From Chrysoperla carnea (Eukaryota > Arthropoda > Insecta > Neuroptera > Chrysopidae), in NCBI RefSeq assembly GCF_905475395.1, contig NC_058339.1:54321172-54385171 (forward strand): a stretch of DNA of 64,000 nt, given 5' to 3'. Of this stretch, positions 12,719 through 23,916 are shown piece after piece; position 1 is the first letter of the stretch; each line of letters starts with the position of its first letter. The notes beneath the pieces were generated by a model that had not been told where the DNA came from, did no database searches, and worked only from the letters and a program-made list of their open reading frames with translations. Made by a program: the position numbers and the translations under genes.

Positions 12719-12990
12719 AACCCCCAAATCAAAAGAAAGGGGTATCGTTTGACCGCTATGTGTGTGTGTCTGTCTGTTTATGGCGTCGTAGCGCCTAAAC
12801 GGATGAATCGATTTTGATTTATTTTGTTGCTTTTGAAAGGTAATTTAATAAAGAGTGTTCTTACCTATGTTTCAAGTGCGAGTTTAGGGTTTCGTACCCG
12901 GAACAACTCTAAAATAGGCGATGATATTTAAAATCAGTACAGTTTGGAGAAGGTATGTTTCAAGTGCGCGTTTAAGGTTCCTTATCTGAA
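12719..12990 (+). repeat. Dispersed repeat family B, copy 2
   Basis: Same blocks as 10511-10685. A second TATGTTTCAAGTGCG...AAGGTTCCTTATCTG segment at about 12955-12990 looks like a partial internal duplication of its 3' end. Confidence 0.65.
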
Positions 12991-13668
12991 AAATTTGGCG
13001 GGGGTTTTTTAAATTTTGTAAAGTTCCCCTGTTTTTCATATTTTTCTTAACCACTCCTATGTCCTATCTGTAGTCTGATTTAAAGGCATGGAAGTCTCAA
13101 TTAATTGAAAAAAATTGTTATTTTTGATCTGGAATATTAAGGCTCATTTATTTATACTTCCTCTTAAACTAATATCGAACGAAGTCCAAATATTATTTTT
13201 TAAAACTTTATTGAAGACTCAAAACGTGAATGTAGTAGGTGTCGAGACAAACACAATAATTTGCTATCAGGAAATTAAAAACAGATTATTTAATGTATGG
13301 ACATACACGTAAATAAAATATCCAACTAAAATAGGTACCTTAATACACCCACATTAAACTGACGTAGGTGTGACGGCTAATAATAAACAAAGGGTGCTTT
13401 TCTAACTAAATTTACTCACATCCAGTTAAATATATGAATACATTGTATGTATACTCAATATATTTATGTATAAATTAACTGGGTCGCGGCGTCATTTATG
13501 GGACTTTTGTCCATCCGGGTGGTGTTGATGAGTTTGTGTTTTGTACATCATACTTGTTGAAACATAGATTTTAGGTATTTCGATTCACCCCCAAATTAAA
13601 AAAAACATACATAATCTATACATATAATTAATTACATAGATGTGGGCGATGTTCTTTTAACCTATTTT
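12991..13668. other. AT-rich non-coding DNA
   Basis: Open frame 13115-13312 shows no domain. Nothing else was recognised. Confidence 0.5.
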
Positions 13669-14231
13669 ATACCATGTACATATAAAATATATCAAGGTAT
13701 CGTGAGTTTAGTCCCAAGTTTTTAAGGCCTAAAAATATTGATACTACGAATAAAATTTTGATATAAGTGTTTGATAATTAGTCCATTTCCGGCTGTCAGC
13801 CTATCCGTCTGTGGGCACGATAACTCAAGATGAAATTTATAGCGTGCTTAGGGCGTAAAAAATGAGGCTGATATCGTAAATGAGCGACATGAGTCTTGGG
13901 TCCGTAAGACCCATCTTGTAAACCGTTAGAGATAGAACAGAAAATTTATAAAAATAGGTTAAAAACCATTATATTGTATGTATGCAGGTATTGTAAATAT
14001 TTTAAATTTATACGTTACATATATTGTGTATGTGTTTGTTTATTACTATATGCAACTGATAAAGAAAAGATTTAAAAGATAAAGAAATGATAAGAAAGAT
14101 TTTTATTACTTTGTTTGTAAGAGTGACATCTTTCTTTGCTTACGTGACGTAACAAATAACGATTGCGTAATCAACACTGTTTATACATGATATTTCAACA
14201 ATTAACTCAGTCAATTGTATGTTTTCACTTG
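13669..14231 (+). mobile_element. HINE copy, nearly full length (563 bp)
   Basis: 5' end ATACCATGTAC, 3' inverted subterminal ATACATGATAT, hairpin AACAATT/AATTGT and terminus TTTTCACTTG, flanked by T on both sides. The microsatellite is short (GTCTGTGGGC). Confidence 0.85.
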
Positions 14232-14429
14232 TCTCTCTAACATTTTATTCTTTTAAAACCAAAAACATAACATTTTTACAAATTAGGATTCGTCAAATTT
14301 ATTTTTCTCATATTTTGATTTTCGACGTTCTATGAATTTTTAGGAAGTCGGTTGCTATCAGATGTTTTTTACCACAACGTTTCTAAACTTCCAAAATATA
14401 AATAAATCCTTGAAGGTTTTTCAACATGT

Positions 14430-14612
14430 TTGCGCCACAAAACATAGACAGATAAGTAGCAATGAACTTATCCGCTAATTCTATCAAAATTTCTTCCAAT
14501 TTGGGTACCTTCTATTTGAGAGGAAATATACGCTCCCAATGTTTAAAAAAAATCAATAGTGCCAAATTAGATACATAGCAACCTACCTGTCTATGTTTCG
14601 AGATGTTGCGTT
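14430..14612. mobile_element. Small inverted-repeat element (MITE)
   Basis: Left arm TTTGCGCCACAAAACATAGACAG and right arm CTGTCTATGTTTCGAGATGTTGCG are imperfect inverted repeats, with further pairing inward (AGTAGCAAT with ATAGCAACCT). One arm recurs near 5463. No duplication was identified. Confidence 0.55.
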
Positions 14613-15721
14613 TCGAAAAATTATTTCTGGAATAATTTTAACTTCGGATCAGAGAGGGGAAGTGAGTGGTTTATATCTCTTTGATTCGAGTTACGAGCTT
14701 TTATCTTATATTCAAAGGGACAGATAGTTCGATATATTTGACTGATATTTAAATTTCCCCGTATGGGCTATTTTTTCTAACGGTTTATTTGATTTCACAT
14801 ATAGAAGTTGATTTGCTTAACGTATCTGTTGATATAGATTTCCAAATCAGTATCATCTTTTCAACTAATTCTAGCAAAAATTCAATTCGAGTGTAATTCG
14901 AATTCATAACGAAGAGTTCTATAATTAATTTACCGTTAAATATAATAAGAGTCAACAAAAATTTGCTTAACACCCATCCAAATTTATTCAGAGTAAAATA
15001 ATTTATAACATGTGAACAAAAAGAATATAAAAACAAAAAAAACAATGTTAATATTTCATGAAATAATTAATTTACTATAATTAATTATATATTTCAGTTT
15101 TTAAAATGTCGTCTCATGTAATTTGCTTTGCTACTTGACAATTTCGACCTAATTTTATCAACAACGAAAACAATGCAAATAATAAACACTTACTTATGTC
15201 AGTCATTTCTTGCATGATGTGTAAACACACTAAAAACATACACCAAAACCCTAGCCCTAATTATCATAATTATATTTGATGTATTGTATTATATAAAAAT
15301 TTTAGTTTTCTGATCGAAAGTAGTTATTGTTTTCTTCCCCGAAAACTAACAATGAGAGTAAAAAATTATGTGTCATTACATTTCGAGATGTCTAGTATAT
15401 TCAATATTCAACCAAATAGTATGAGTCCTTCCTTAATAAAGAGAACAAAAAACTCAAAAAAAATGCACATATAACTAAAAATTTCATTGCGATGATTTTT
15501 TCAGATGATACAGTGTTTTAAATCCAGATGTCTCTATTTTGTTTAGAAAGTTTTCAACCTTTTCAACTCTTCTTGTAAAGCAGCAAGGATGGTAATTCCA
15601 AAACTAGAAATTACAAGTTTTCAAATGAGCTTTTGCGGTTGCAAATTCGATGAATTTTCGCTGAGATACAGCTGTTTGTTTCTTTTTTAATTTGGCGCAG
15701 ACTGCGCCGCGCAGTGTATGG

Positions 15722-15953
15722 AATAACCAAGGTATCCTAAGTTTGTAACGCTAAAAATTATTGATTCTATGAACAAAATTTTGGTATAGGTGTTCATAAA
15801 ATAACCTAATTAGTCCATTTCCGATTGTCTGTCTGTCGCCTGTGTGTCGTCAGTCGTCTGTCGTCTGTCTGTCGTCTATCCACCTGTCATCACGATAACT
15901 TAAAAACGAAAAAAGATATCAAGCTGAAATTTTTATAGCGTGTTTAAGACATT
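15722..15953 (+). mobile_element. HINE 5' half with the longest GTCY tract
   Basis: It starts after the lost terminal repeat (CCAAGGTATCCTAAG) and runs through CCATTTCCGATT into a roughly 70-bp tract of GTCT, GTCG, GTCC and derivatives, then ATCACGATAACT and AGATATCAAGCTGAAATTTT. The 3' half is missing. The expansion shows that this tract is the variable part of the family. Confidence 0.75.
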
Positions 15954-16339
15954 TTGCAGAAATAAAAAATATTGATCTGTCTTCTAAACATCATATTTTC
16001 ATCTTGATGATAATGTAACACAAAAAATATAAACAATTTTTTGATGTTTTGTTTGCGACAATGTAAACAAATTTTAATTGATGTGAAGTTTTGTTTAATT
16101 CATAAAATATTGTGGGATATTTTGTTTTCTCTAAATAATATGAAAACTTTCATAGCATAAATAATTGTGACGATTATTTAAAGAAAAGAAAAAAAATTAT
16201 GTATTATTAAAGAAAGTTTTTATTTTTGTTACTTTAAAGTGTAATGGTTTTATGCTTTTGTTTTACTAAATCGGAATTCGGAAATACGTCCCACAAAATG
16301 TTATTTAATATACCTATCTTGATTAAACCTACATTTTTT

Positions 16340-16833
16340 ATACCATGTATATATGAAATATACATAGTATTTTAAGTTTAGTTTGTAACGCTTAAAAATA
16401 TTGATGCTACGAACAAAATTTTGAGATAGGTGTTCATAGAATCTAATTAGCCCATTTTCGCTTGTCCGTCCGTCTGTAACTCAAAAAAGATATCAAGCTG
16501 TAATTTTTTCAGCGCACTCAGGACGTAAAAGGTGAGGTCGAGTTCGTAAATGAGCCACATAGGTCAATTGGATCTTGTAAACCATTAGAGATAGAACAAA
16601 AGTTCAAATATAAAATGTTCCTTATCAAAAAATAAACAACTTTTGTTTGTAAACATCACTGTTTACTCACGAGGGCACACATTAGATGCAAATTTTATAG
16701 TATGTATTTATATGGGATTAGCAGTTATGTATGTGTGACATGTATAGATATATGTGTAATGTGATAGAGTAATCAACTCTGTCTATACGTTGTATTTCAA
16801 CAGTTAACTCAGTCAATTGTTAGTTTTCATTTG
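16340..16833 (+). mobile_element. HINE copy (494 bp)
   Basis: Intact 5' ATACCATGTAT and 3' hairpin, with terminus TTTTCATTTG (one base changed). The microsatellite is only GTCCGTCCGTCTGT and the following CACGATA is deleted. Confidence 0.85.
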
Positions 16834-19800
16834 TTATCAAATAAATTTCGTTCCATGATGTTATTGTGTTCATTTGGAAAATTCATTTAATAAATTTCAT
16901 GATGTTTCTAATATTTACAAAGATTTTCTGCTGGATTTGCGATTTAATGAAAAAGCACTAAATTCAGTTCATTCAATTCATCCGATTAGTATAGAATATA
17001 AAACGCACTGAATCGACTTTTTAGAATTTTTAACATTTAAAACTTTCTAGAAATTTCATAAAATAAAAGTAAAAATACTAATAGAATTTGACTCATAACA
17101 GGTTGACAGTTTAAGTTTGATAGTAGTCATTAAATGAGTGAACTCGAATTTGAACGTATTCAACGAATATTCTACATAGCGTTAAAGTAAATAAATTAAA
17201 ATAGAAATATAGGTCAATTTTAATATGAAAATTATTGTTGTTAACAGTTTCTCAATAATAAATTACATATGCGGGCCAAGAGCCAGCGTGAGTTAATTTA
17301 TGCTAACCTGCAGTAAAGTCATTGCCAAAAATTGAAGGCTTATACATATGGAATTGTAGGTCTCAAAATAACATATCGATACTGATACTAGAAAAAATAT
17401 TGTTTGAATCCTTTTTAGAAAAAAATTGAATTACATGTTCGAATTCGAATCATCACAAAAATTTATATTTCTTTAATTGCTTTTCCTTTGGATTAATGTG
17501 AATGAAAATCTAGGTATTAAAGACATTCATGAGATTTGTTAATATACAAATAACAAAAATTATGATAACATAAAAGTTTAAAAGATTTTGAATTTAATTA
17601 ATTTAAAAAAATATACTTTTTACGAATTAATTTCGATGAATTTTCAGTTTAAAAAGTGACAAACAGTCAGGTTTAACATAGAAGTAGGTAAAATATATTT
17701 AGATAAAAATATAAGTAGATAAATGGAAAATATAAATCGATATTTCTCTAAAATAATATCGATAATCATACTTGAAACTTTTACCAGTCAATAATTTTTC
17801 ATTCAGAATTTCAAAAAATGTTTCTATTTTCTATTAATTTAAATTTAAAACAGATTGATGAATAAACGTCTTTAAAAGAATCAAGGGTGCTTTTTAAAAA
17901 CTTCTACGCCTTAAAAAATAGTTTTCATAAATTTACCCTTCTTTTATACTGGCTTCTGGTCTAATACAAGTATGAGACAGTATTACAATCTGTGTAGTGT
18001 ATACATACAACTTTTTAATTAAATTTAAATTAATTATTAATAACGACAACGAGAGAGATCGTTTTTAAATTGACACAATTTTCATAATCTATATTTTAAA
18101 TTTAATTATTTTTCACACTAGTTTAATAATATAGTTTGTGACTAGATCTTTTAAAGCATACTATTCAGGATAATTCAATAAATTGTAGTAAAAATAAAAT
18201 TGGTCTTAGAATATAATAAAAGTCTTCACATAACCAAGTAACCTCGGGATTCTTTCTAGCTACAAAACTACAAAATTAACATTTAAAAAAAAAACATAAT
18301 ATACGAATATCTATAATTCGGGTTCGATTCCCGGATTTTGTTTAAATTTTTCGTTTTTATGTATTTGGTCAAATGAAAATACGTAATGTGCGTTATTTTC
18401 TGCTTAGAATTATGTATTTTATACAGTTTTCGTCTATAGATAGCACAAGCGATAGAAAAATCAATAAAGTCTAACATCAAAAACTTGAGCAGCTCGATGA
18501 AAATTTGGTCACCAGTATTTTTTGAAAAGATGGAAAATAATACAGTAGAGATTCAATGACCGAAAACACCGCACTTTCCACATACAGTTAAGTCTCAAAA
18601 ATCGTTTTTTCGATACCGCTCTACCAATCGATCAAAAATGATATTGTTTGTGTGTATATATAATTAATATGGTTCATTGTTATCATTCTAAAAAGACAAT
18701 AGCATCACAATAACACGTGTTTAATCATGTGTGTACGTCCCGCTTAAATACATACATTCCAATGCTGTTTTAACAAATTCAGTAATTGGAACATCTCTGA
18801 TTTTTATGGAATCTCGATTATCGAGACTGCTGTATATTTTAGTGCCTGTCATGGTTTTGGAAAATTGAAAAATATAAAAGATTTACATTAAGTAAAATAT
18901 AAAAGTTGTATGTATAATTCTGACCATTTTCATTTTTTATTCAACTTTCTAGCACCAAAATCTGTTACTTTTTGCGATTAGTACATTTTTCATATTATTA
19001 CAAAAATCTGATGAATGCATGAAACCCTTTTTTTATCCAGTTGTTCGTTCATAAGTCAAATATCGTACATAATCGATAAAGTATAGTATCACTATAATGG
19101 ACCACTACCATCTCCTTCTAATCTATTTGGACAATTTTTCCGCTACACACACTGTATATACATAGCATTAAAATGCATACACACTTATTTTTTTTTATTT
19201 TGCAATTTAAAACCCACATACGTGAATGATAATAAAAAACAGTTTTATGTGTAGAAAGAATATTTTAATATAACCGTAAAATAATTATCAGTTATAAATA
19301 AAAAATTTAAATAAAATAAAGCAGAAAAAAAACATATTTAATTGGTAGTTAATGCGTTCTGAACTATATAATAATAATAATAAGTAACTAACTCTTAATA
19401 GGAAAAATTTTAATCATATTGATGATGATAGGTAATATGAATTAAATAACAATATAAAACAAGCAGTGGTGCATATGACACTTAGTGGCATTTCAATAAC
19501 ATTCTGATTAAATATAGGTGATTTTTTCAAAGCTAACTAAAACCCAAAAAAAAAATAAACTGGATTTTCATTACTTTTCCGTTCTAACTGCTAAAACAAA
19601 TGCTAGAACAAGCGCAACGCTTTCTTTTTTAATTTTTTGTTTTTTGAATGATAATCCGAACTCTATTGCCGAAACTTATTGTGCAATAGTAAGTTTCTGT
19701 TATAATAACATACTACCGTGGCGACACCTTTAAAAAGCAGAAAATCTGGTAAAAATGCTGTAAATGGGCGTCACCAAGAACTTTTATAGTTTTTTTCTTT
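16834..19800. other. AT-rich non-coding DNA
   Basis: Contains a lone B-box-like GGGTTCGATTCCCGG at about 18320-18334 with no A box or cloverleaf, probably a retroposon scrap. Nothing else was recognised. Confidence 0.5.
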
Positions 19801-19805
19801 TTTAA

Positions 19806-19935
19806 ATGAACAATACATTTAAACTTTTTTTCTTCCATTTACGGTTTACAAGACCCAATGGACCCATGTTGTCCATTTACGTACTCAAACTCGTTTTTTG
19901 GGTCCGGAGCACGATATACAAAAAATTTCAGCTCA
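19806..19935 (-). mobile_element. Decayed HINE fragment
   Basis: It retains ACGGTTTACAAGACC, CAATGGACCCATGTTG and CCATTTACGTACTC in the reverse orientation, with many substitutions. Neither terminus is present. Confidence 0.55.
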
Positions 19936-20140
19936 GTTTTAAGAAAAGGTCGCCACACGAAAAAATAAAAGTCCACGGTGTTCACCACTATAAATCCGGA
20001 TTCCAGTGTCTATGACCCTCCAAAATTTAACTGTAGATAACGCCTGTTTTCAGGTAAATGAATTCACCTCAATAAATAAAATTGCTGAAATTACTTGTTA
20101 ATGTGGTTTGTAATTTTTCGTGTACTTGCAAACGCTTTTT

Positions 20141-20698
20141 ATACCATGTATATGAAATATACCAAGGTATACGAAGTTTAGTACCAAGTTTGTAACGCTT
20201 AAAAATATTGATGCTATGAACAAAATTTTTGTATATGTGTTCATAAAATCACCACCAACTAGTCCATTTCCGGTTGTCTGTCTGTCGTCTGGCGCCTGTC
20301 CGTCTGTAATCACGATTACTCAAAAACGAAAAGAGATATCAAGCTGAAATTTTTATAGCGTGCTGAGGGCGTAGAAAGTGAGGTCAAGTTCGTAAATGAG
20401 AAACATTGGTCAATTGGGTCTTGGGTCCGTAGGTCCGTTAATCGTTAGAGATAGAACAAAGGTTTAAATGTAAAAAATGTTCCTTATAAAAAAATAAACA
20501 ACTTTTGTTTGAAACATTTTTTCGTAAACATCACTTGTTTACCCGTGAGAGCGCATATTATGCGCAAATTGTAGTGTTATATGGGTATATCAGTTATATG
20601 TGTGTAACATGTATGTATGTGTAATGTGGCAGAGTAATCAACTCTGTCTATACATGGTATTTCAACAATTAACTCAGTCAATTGTTTGTTTTCACTTG
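20141..20698 (+). mobile_element. HINE copy, full length (558 bp)
   Basis: Reference-quality copy. ATACCATGTAT at the 5' end and ATACATGGTAT near the 3' end are exact 11-bp inverses. The hairpin AACAATT/AATTGTT is followed by TGTTTTCACTTG. A GTCTGTCTGTCGTCTG microsatellite lies inside. T precedes and follows the element. Confidence 0.9.
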
Positions 20699-21712
20699 TT
20701 AATGATAATTTTGCTAGTTTTTGCACACATATAAATTTATAGAAAATTTTCAAAATCATAACTAGCGTAAAAACAACCGCATATGTGTCCAAGTCATACA
20801 TAACTCATAAAAAATGTGGGTTGTCTACTTTGATTTACGGAGTGAAAATAATATATTTTCTATCAGAAAGTTAAAATGTTATACATTAAAATGTTTAAAC
20901 AATAATAAGTTGTAATAAACAATATAACTACATACATTTTACATAAAATTGAATAATGAATTTCAATTTTTCCCAGAATTACGAACGCAAAACGAAGTTA
21001 ACAATACTTATAACTTTAACCAATGATGATTATAATTTAAATTTTGTTTGTTTTAGAAAATACATATTATTTTATAAATAATATATATTTTAATCTTTTG
21101 TTTGTTAATAATTATTTGTAGTTTAACAATTATAATTTTGCATGTTCTACATAAAATTTAAAATGAAGTGTCGAGGAAGAAAAGATGCTAGTTTGTATAG
21201 AAGAACTTTTCATAACTGTAAAGTATTTCTAGTAGAAATAATATATAGACCAAAACTAAACCAGTTAAATTTCCATGATATTCAGGATGTTTTAATTTCT
21301 AAGAAATGAAAAATTATAATTATAGAAAACTTTCTTATCAGATTACCAAGTTCTTAATTCTGGTTAGGTATCATGGCATTAATAAAAAATCCGACAAAAA
21401 AAATAGATTGGGGCTATGAAGGGAACCTCTGGGGTTAAAGTTCTGTACTTGTTTATTTAGATTGTGTAGTAGGTAAAGAAAAATGCTGGGCATAAAGGGG
21501 ACCCCCTTGCGGAGCCTGGTTCATTTTGTATTCTGATAAATTAGACAGTATGTGTCGTAAGTTAAGAAAACATTGCGCATGAATCTCTATAGGCCAACAA
21601 TTTATTAAACTTCCTACGAATGTCAAATTTCTACATCTGGGATTATGGTACCAATGGTCAGTCGAAGGTATCCTTAAATATCAACTTTCAATTTTTAATT
21701 AATATGTGTATC
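20699..21712. other. AT-rich non-coding DNA
   Basis: Nothing recognised. Confidence 0.5.
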
Positions 21713-21724
21713 AATACAAAATAG

Positions 21725-22012
21725 TCGCCCTATTAGCTCAGTTTATTAAGACGTAACCAATTCCGTCCGCGGTATGCTTAGGCTAGCGGGTTCGATTGCC
21801 GCCGTCGCAACAAAATTAATTTAATTAATACATAGTTGTGATGGGCTGGTGTAGTGCATCGTATATGCATGAAGAAGGTGCACTCATCCTCTGAAAATGA
21901 GGAGCTGATAAATGAAATTATCAGCGGAAAGGTGGTAAAACACATATATGGTATCACAATGGACTCTATCGCCTAAGTGTGTCCTTCGTGAACAGTCAAT
22001 ATAACCTAACCT
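21725..22012 (+). mobile_element. tRNA-derived SINE, full length (288 bp)
   Basis: The 5' part has tRNA promoter boxes (TTAGCTCAGTTTATTAAGA and GGGTTCGATTGCC). The body has GTGCACTCATCCTC and GGTATCACAATGGACTCTAT, and the tail is ATAACCTAACCT. It is flanked by a perfect 12-bp target duplication AATACAAAATAG (21713-21724 and 22013-22024). A truncated relative lies at 11910. Confidence 0.88.
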
Positions 22013-22024
22013 AATACAAAATAG

Positions 22025-23470
22025 AAAATATCATAAAACCAATTTTTATAAATTCATTTTAAAATTAATTTATTTCACCTAAAATTTTATACATATTTTC
22101 AATTATATTTAATAAAATTGATAAATAATGTGAGATTAAAATATAAATAATATTTTGAACAAAGAAAAATTTAAAATTTTTATGTTCTGATGGGAAATAA
22201 AAATTATATATAAATATTTTCAATTTTCAAAAAATTAATTCTAATTTTTAATATTTTTTTAAACTTTCACTTGTGTTTTATAATGTGTAAATGTAAATCA
22301 AAAGGAAATAAATTGATTGTTATCAGATGTTTGAAGAATAGCCACTGAAACATAAATATTAATCATAACAATTGAATTCAAGCATATATTAATTCATATC
22401 CTTTATTAAATTATATTTTTTATAAAATGAAATTGATATATTTATGATTTTTTTTCTCATATTAAATGATGCAGTGTGTAATTTTTATACTTACATAATA
22501 ATTTTGTTTAATATAAATTATTTTATAAACAATAACAACAAAAAGATGATTATTTTAGAAATTATTTTTGATAACAATATGTAATAATATTTAATAATGT
22601 ATGTTTGTATGAATAAATGTATTTCTTACAAAATTAATATTAAGATGTTTGGTAAAATAATTGAGGACTGACTATGCATTAGGTATACAATTTGTTATAT
22701 GTAATTATTTAGTTCAGCTCATTCTAAGGTTTTCTACCTTGAGAACGACATCAGCAACTGGTACATACCAAATATTATTTTGGTATTAGAGTCGCCGTTG
22801 AAGGTGTTGGGAAGTATAGTTTGAGTAATCGATTTTCAAACGAACTTTATAAAGTTATGATTTGAATTGGTTGTTAAACTTTCGAAAAAGTGGTTCGAGA
22901 AAAAGTTGTTTGATATTTAAACAATTTGGGCTTGCTATTACAAACAAGCTTAATAAAGATAACTGTTAACCGTAAATGTGTATTAAAAACCAATCGGATT
23001 TGGCTCAATTAAAAACGATGTGCAAAATTTGAAACCTGTAGCCTCGAAAGGAACCTCTTCCAGGCACATGTTCCTTAATCGAAAGACTTTCTCGAAAGGC
23101 TTAAATGTATGGGGATATCAATTTGCACAGTAAATCAAGAGGGAATTTAAATGATATATTTTTATACCGCGTCGAAACGATAATTTTTGTGCCATTCAAA
23201 ACAAATTAATTTAAGATTTCTTTGATTTTTAGCTGGCTTCTTTATTCCTTTATTATTATTCAATCAGATTGCAAAAAGTTTGGCTACTAATTACGAATGA
23301 ATTTTATTCCTGCAAAGCACCAAATATTCAACAAGAAATTGTTTCTAGAGAATGCAAAAATCGATCGTATTAAAAATTAAGCTTCTTACATTTTATTCAT
23401 CGATATCATTTTTTACTTATCCAGAAATGTTTTCAATGACAAGTAAATCCATGAGAGTATTTATATTCAA
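22025..23470. other. AT-rich non-coding DNA
   Basis: Nothing recognised. Confidence 0.5.
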
Positions 23471-23916
23471 TACTAGCTTGACGCCCGCTCGCATCGCTGG
23501 TTTAAAAGGAATGACCATCGCATTATAGCCTCCACCTCTCGAGCTCTCACTTATCCACCTTCCATAACACTCGAAATAGAGGTAGCGATTGTTTTACACT
23601 GGTAAAATATATGTACAGATTTCAATTTTTTTTAAATGTTATATAGTCTTGATTCATTGAGTGTATTAGAACAGGTGGTCAAGAATTTTATATTGCTTAC
23701 ATTTGGCGTGCTTTGATGGCGTGATAGTGATGCTCATGGATAGTGAAATGTCATAGACTAAATTTAATTTTTTTTTAATTATAGCTCATGTGTTAATCTG
23801 ATGTACTAGCTGTATTATTGTACAGTTTCATTCAAATCCATTGAGTAATTTTTGCGTGAAACCATAACAAACAAACAAACAACCTTACTTTCACATTTAT
23901 AATATATAAGGATAGG
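23471..23916 (+). mobile_element. Retroposon with conserved 3' tail, copy 2
   Basis: It begins TACTAGCTTGACGCCCGCTC and ends with a tail homologous to 11965-12112 (GTGAAACCATAACAAACAAA, then TATAATATATAAGGATA). There is no open frame. The start motif recurs in part at about 50499-50522. Confidence 0.55.

Noticed and set aside
18316..18340. GGGTTCGATTCCCGG as part of a tRNA gene
   Set aside because: No A box, acceptor stem or anticodon stem lies upstream at the right distance.
20035..20060. CTGTTTTCAG followed by GTAAAT as a third recursive splice site
   Set aside because: The pyrimidine tract is short, the donor is weak and no clear branch point is present.
20098..20313. Open frame encoding a hydrophobic peptide, as a possible gene
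   Set aside because: It lies wholly within a HINE copy and recurs in other copies, so it is reported as a repeat property and not as a host gene.
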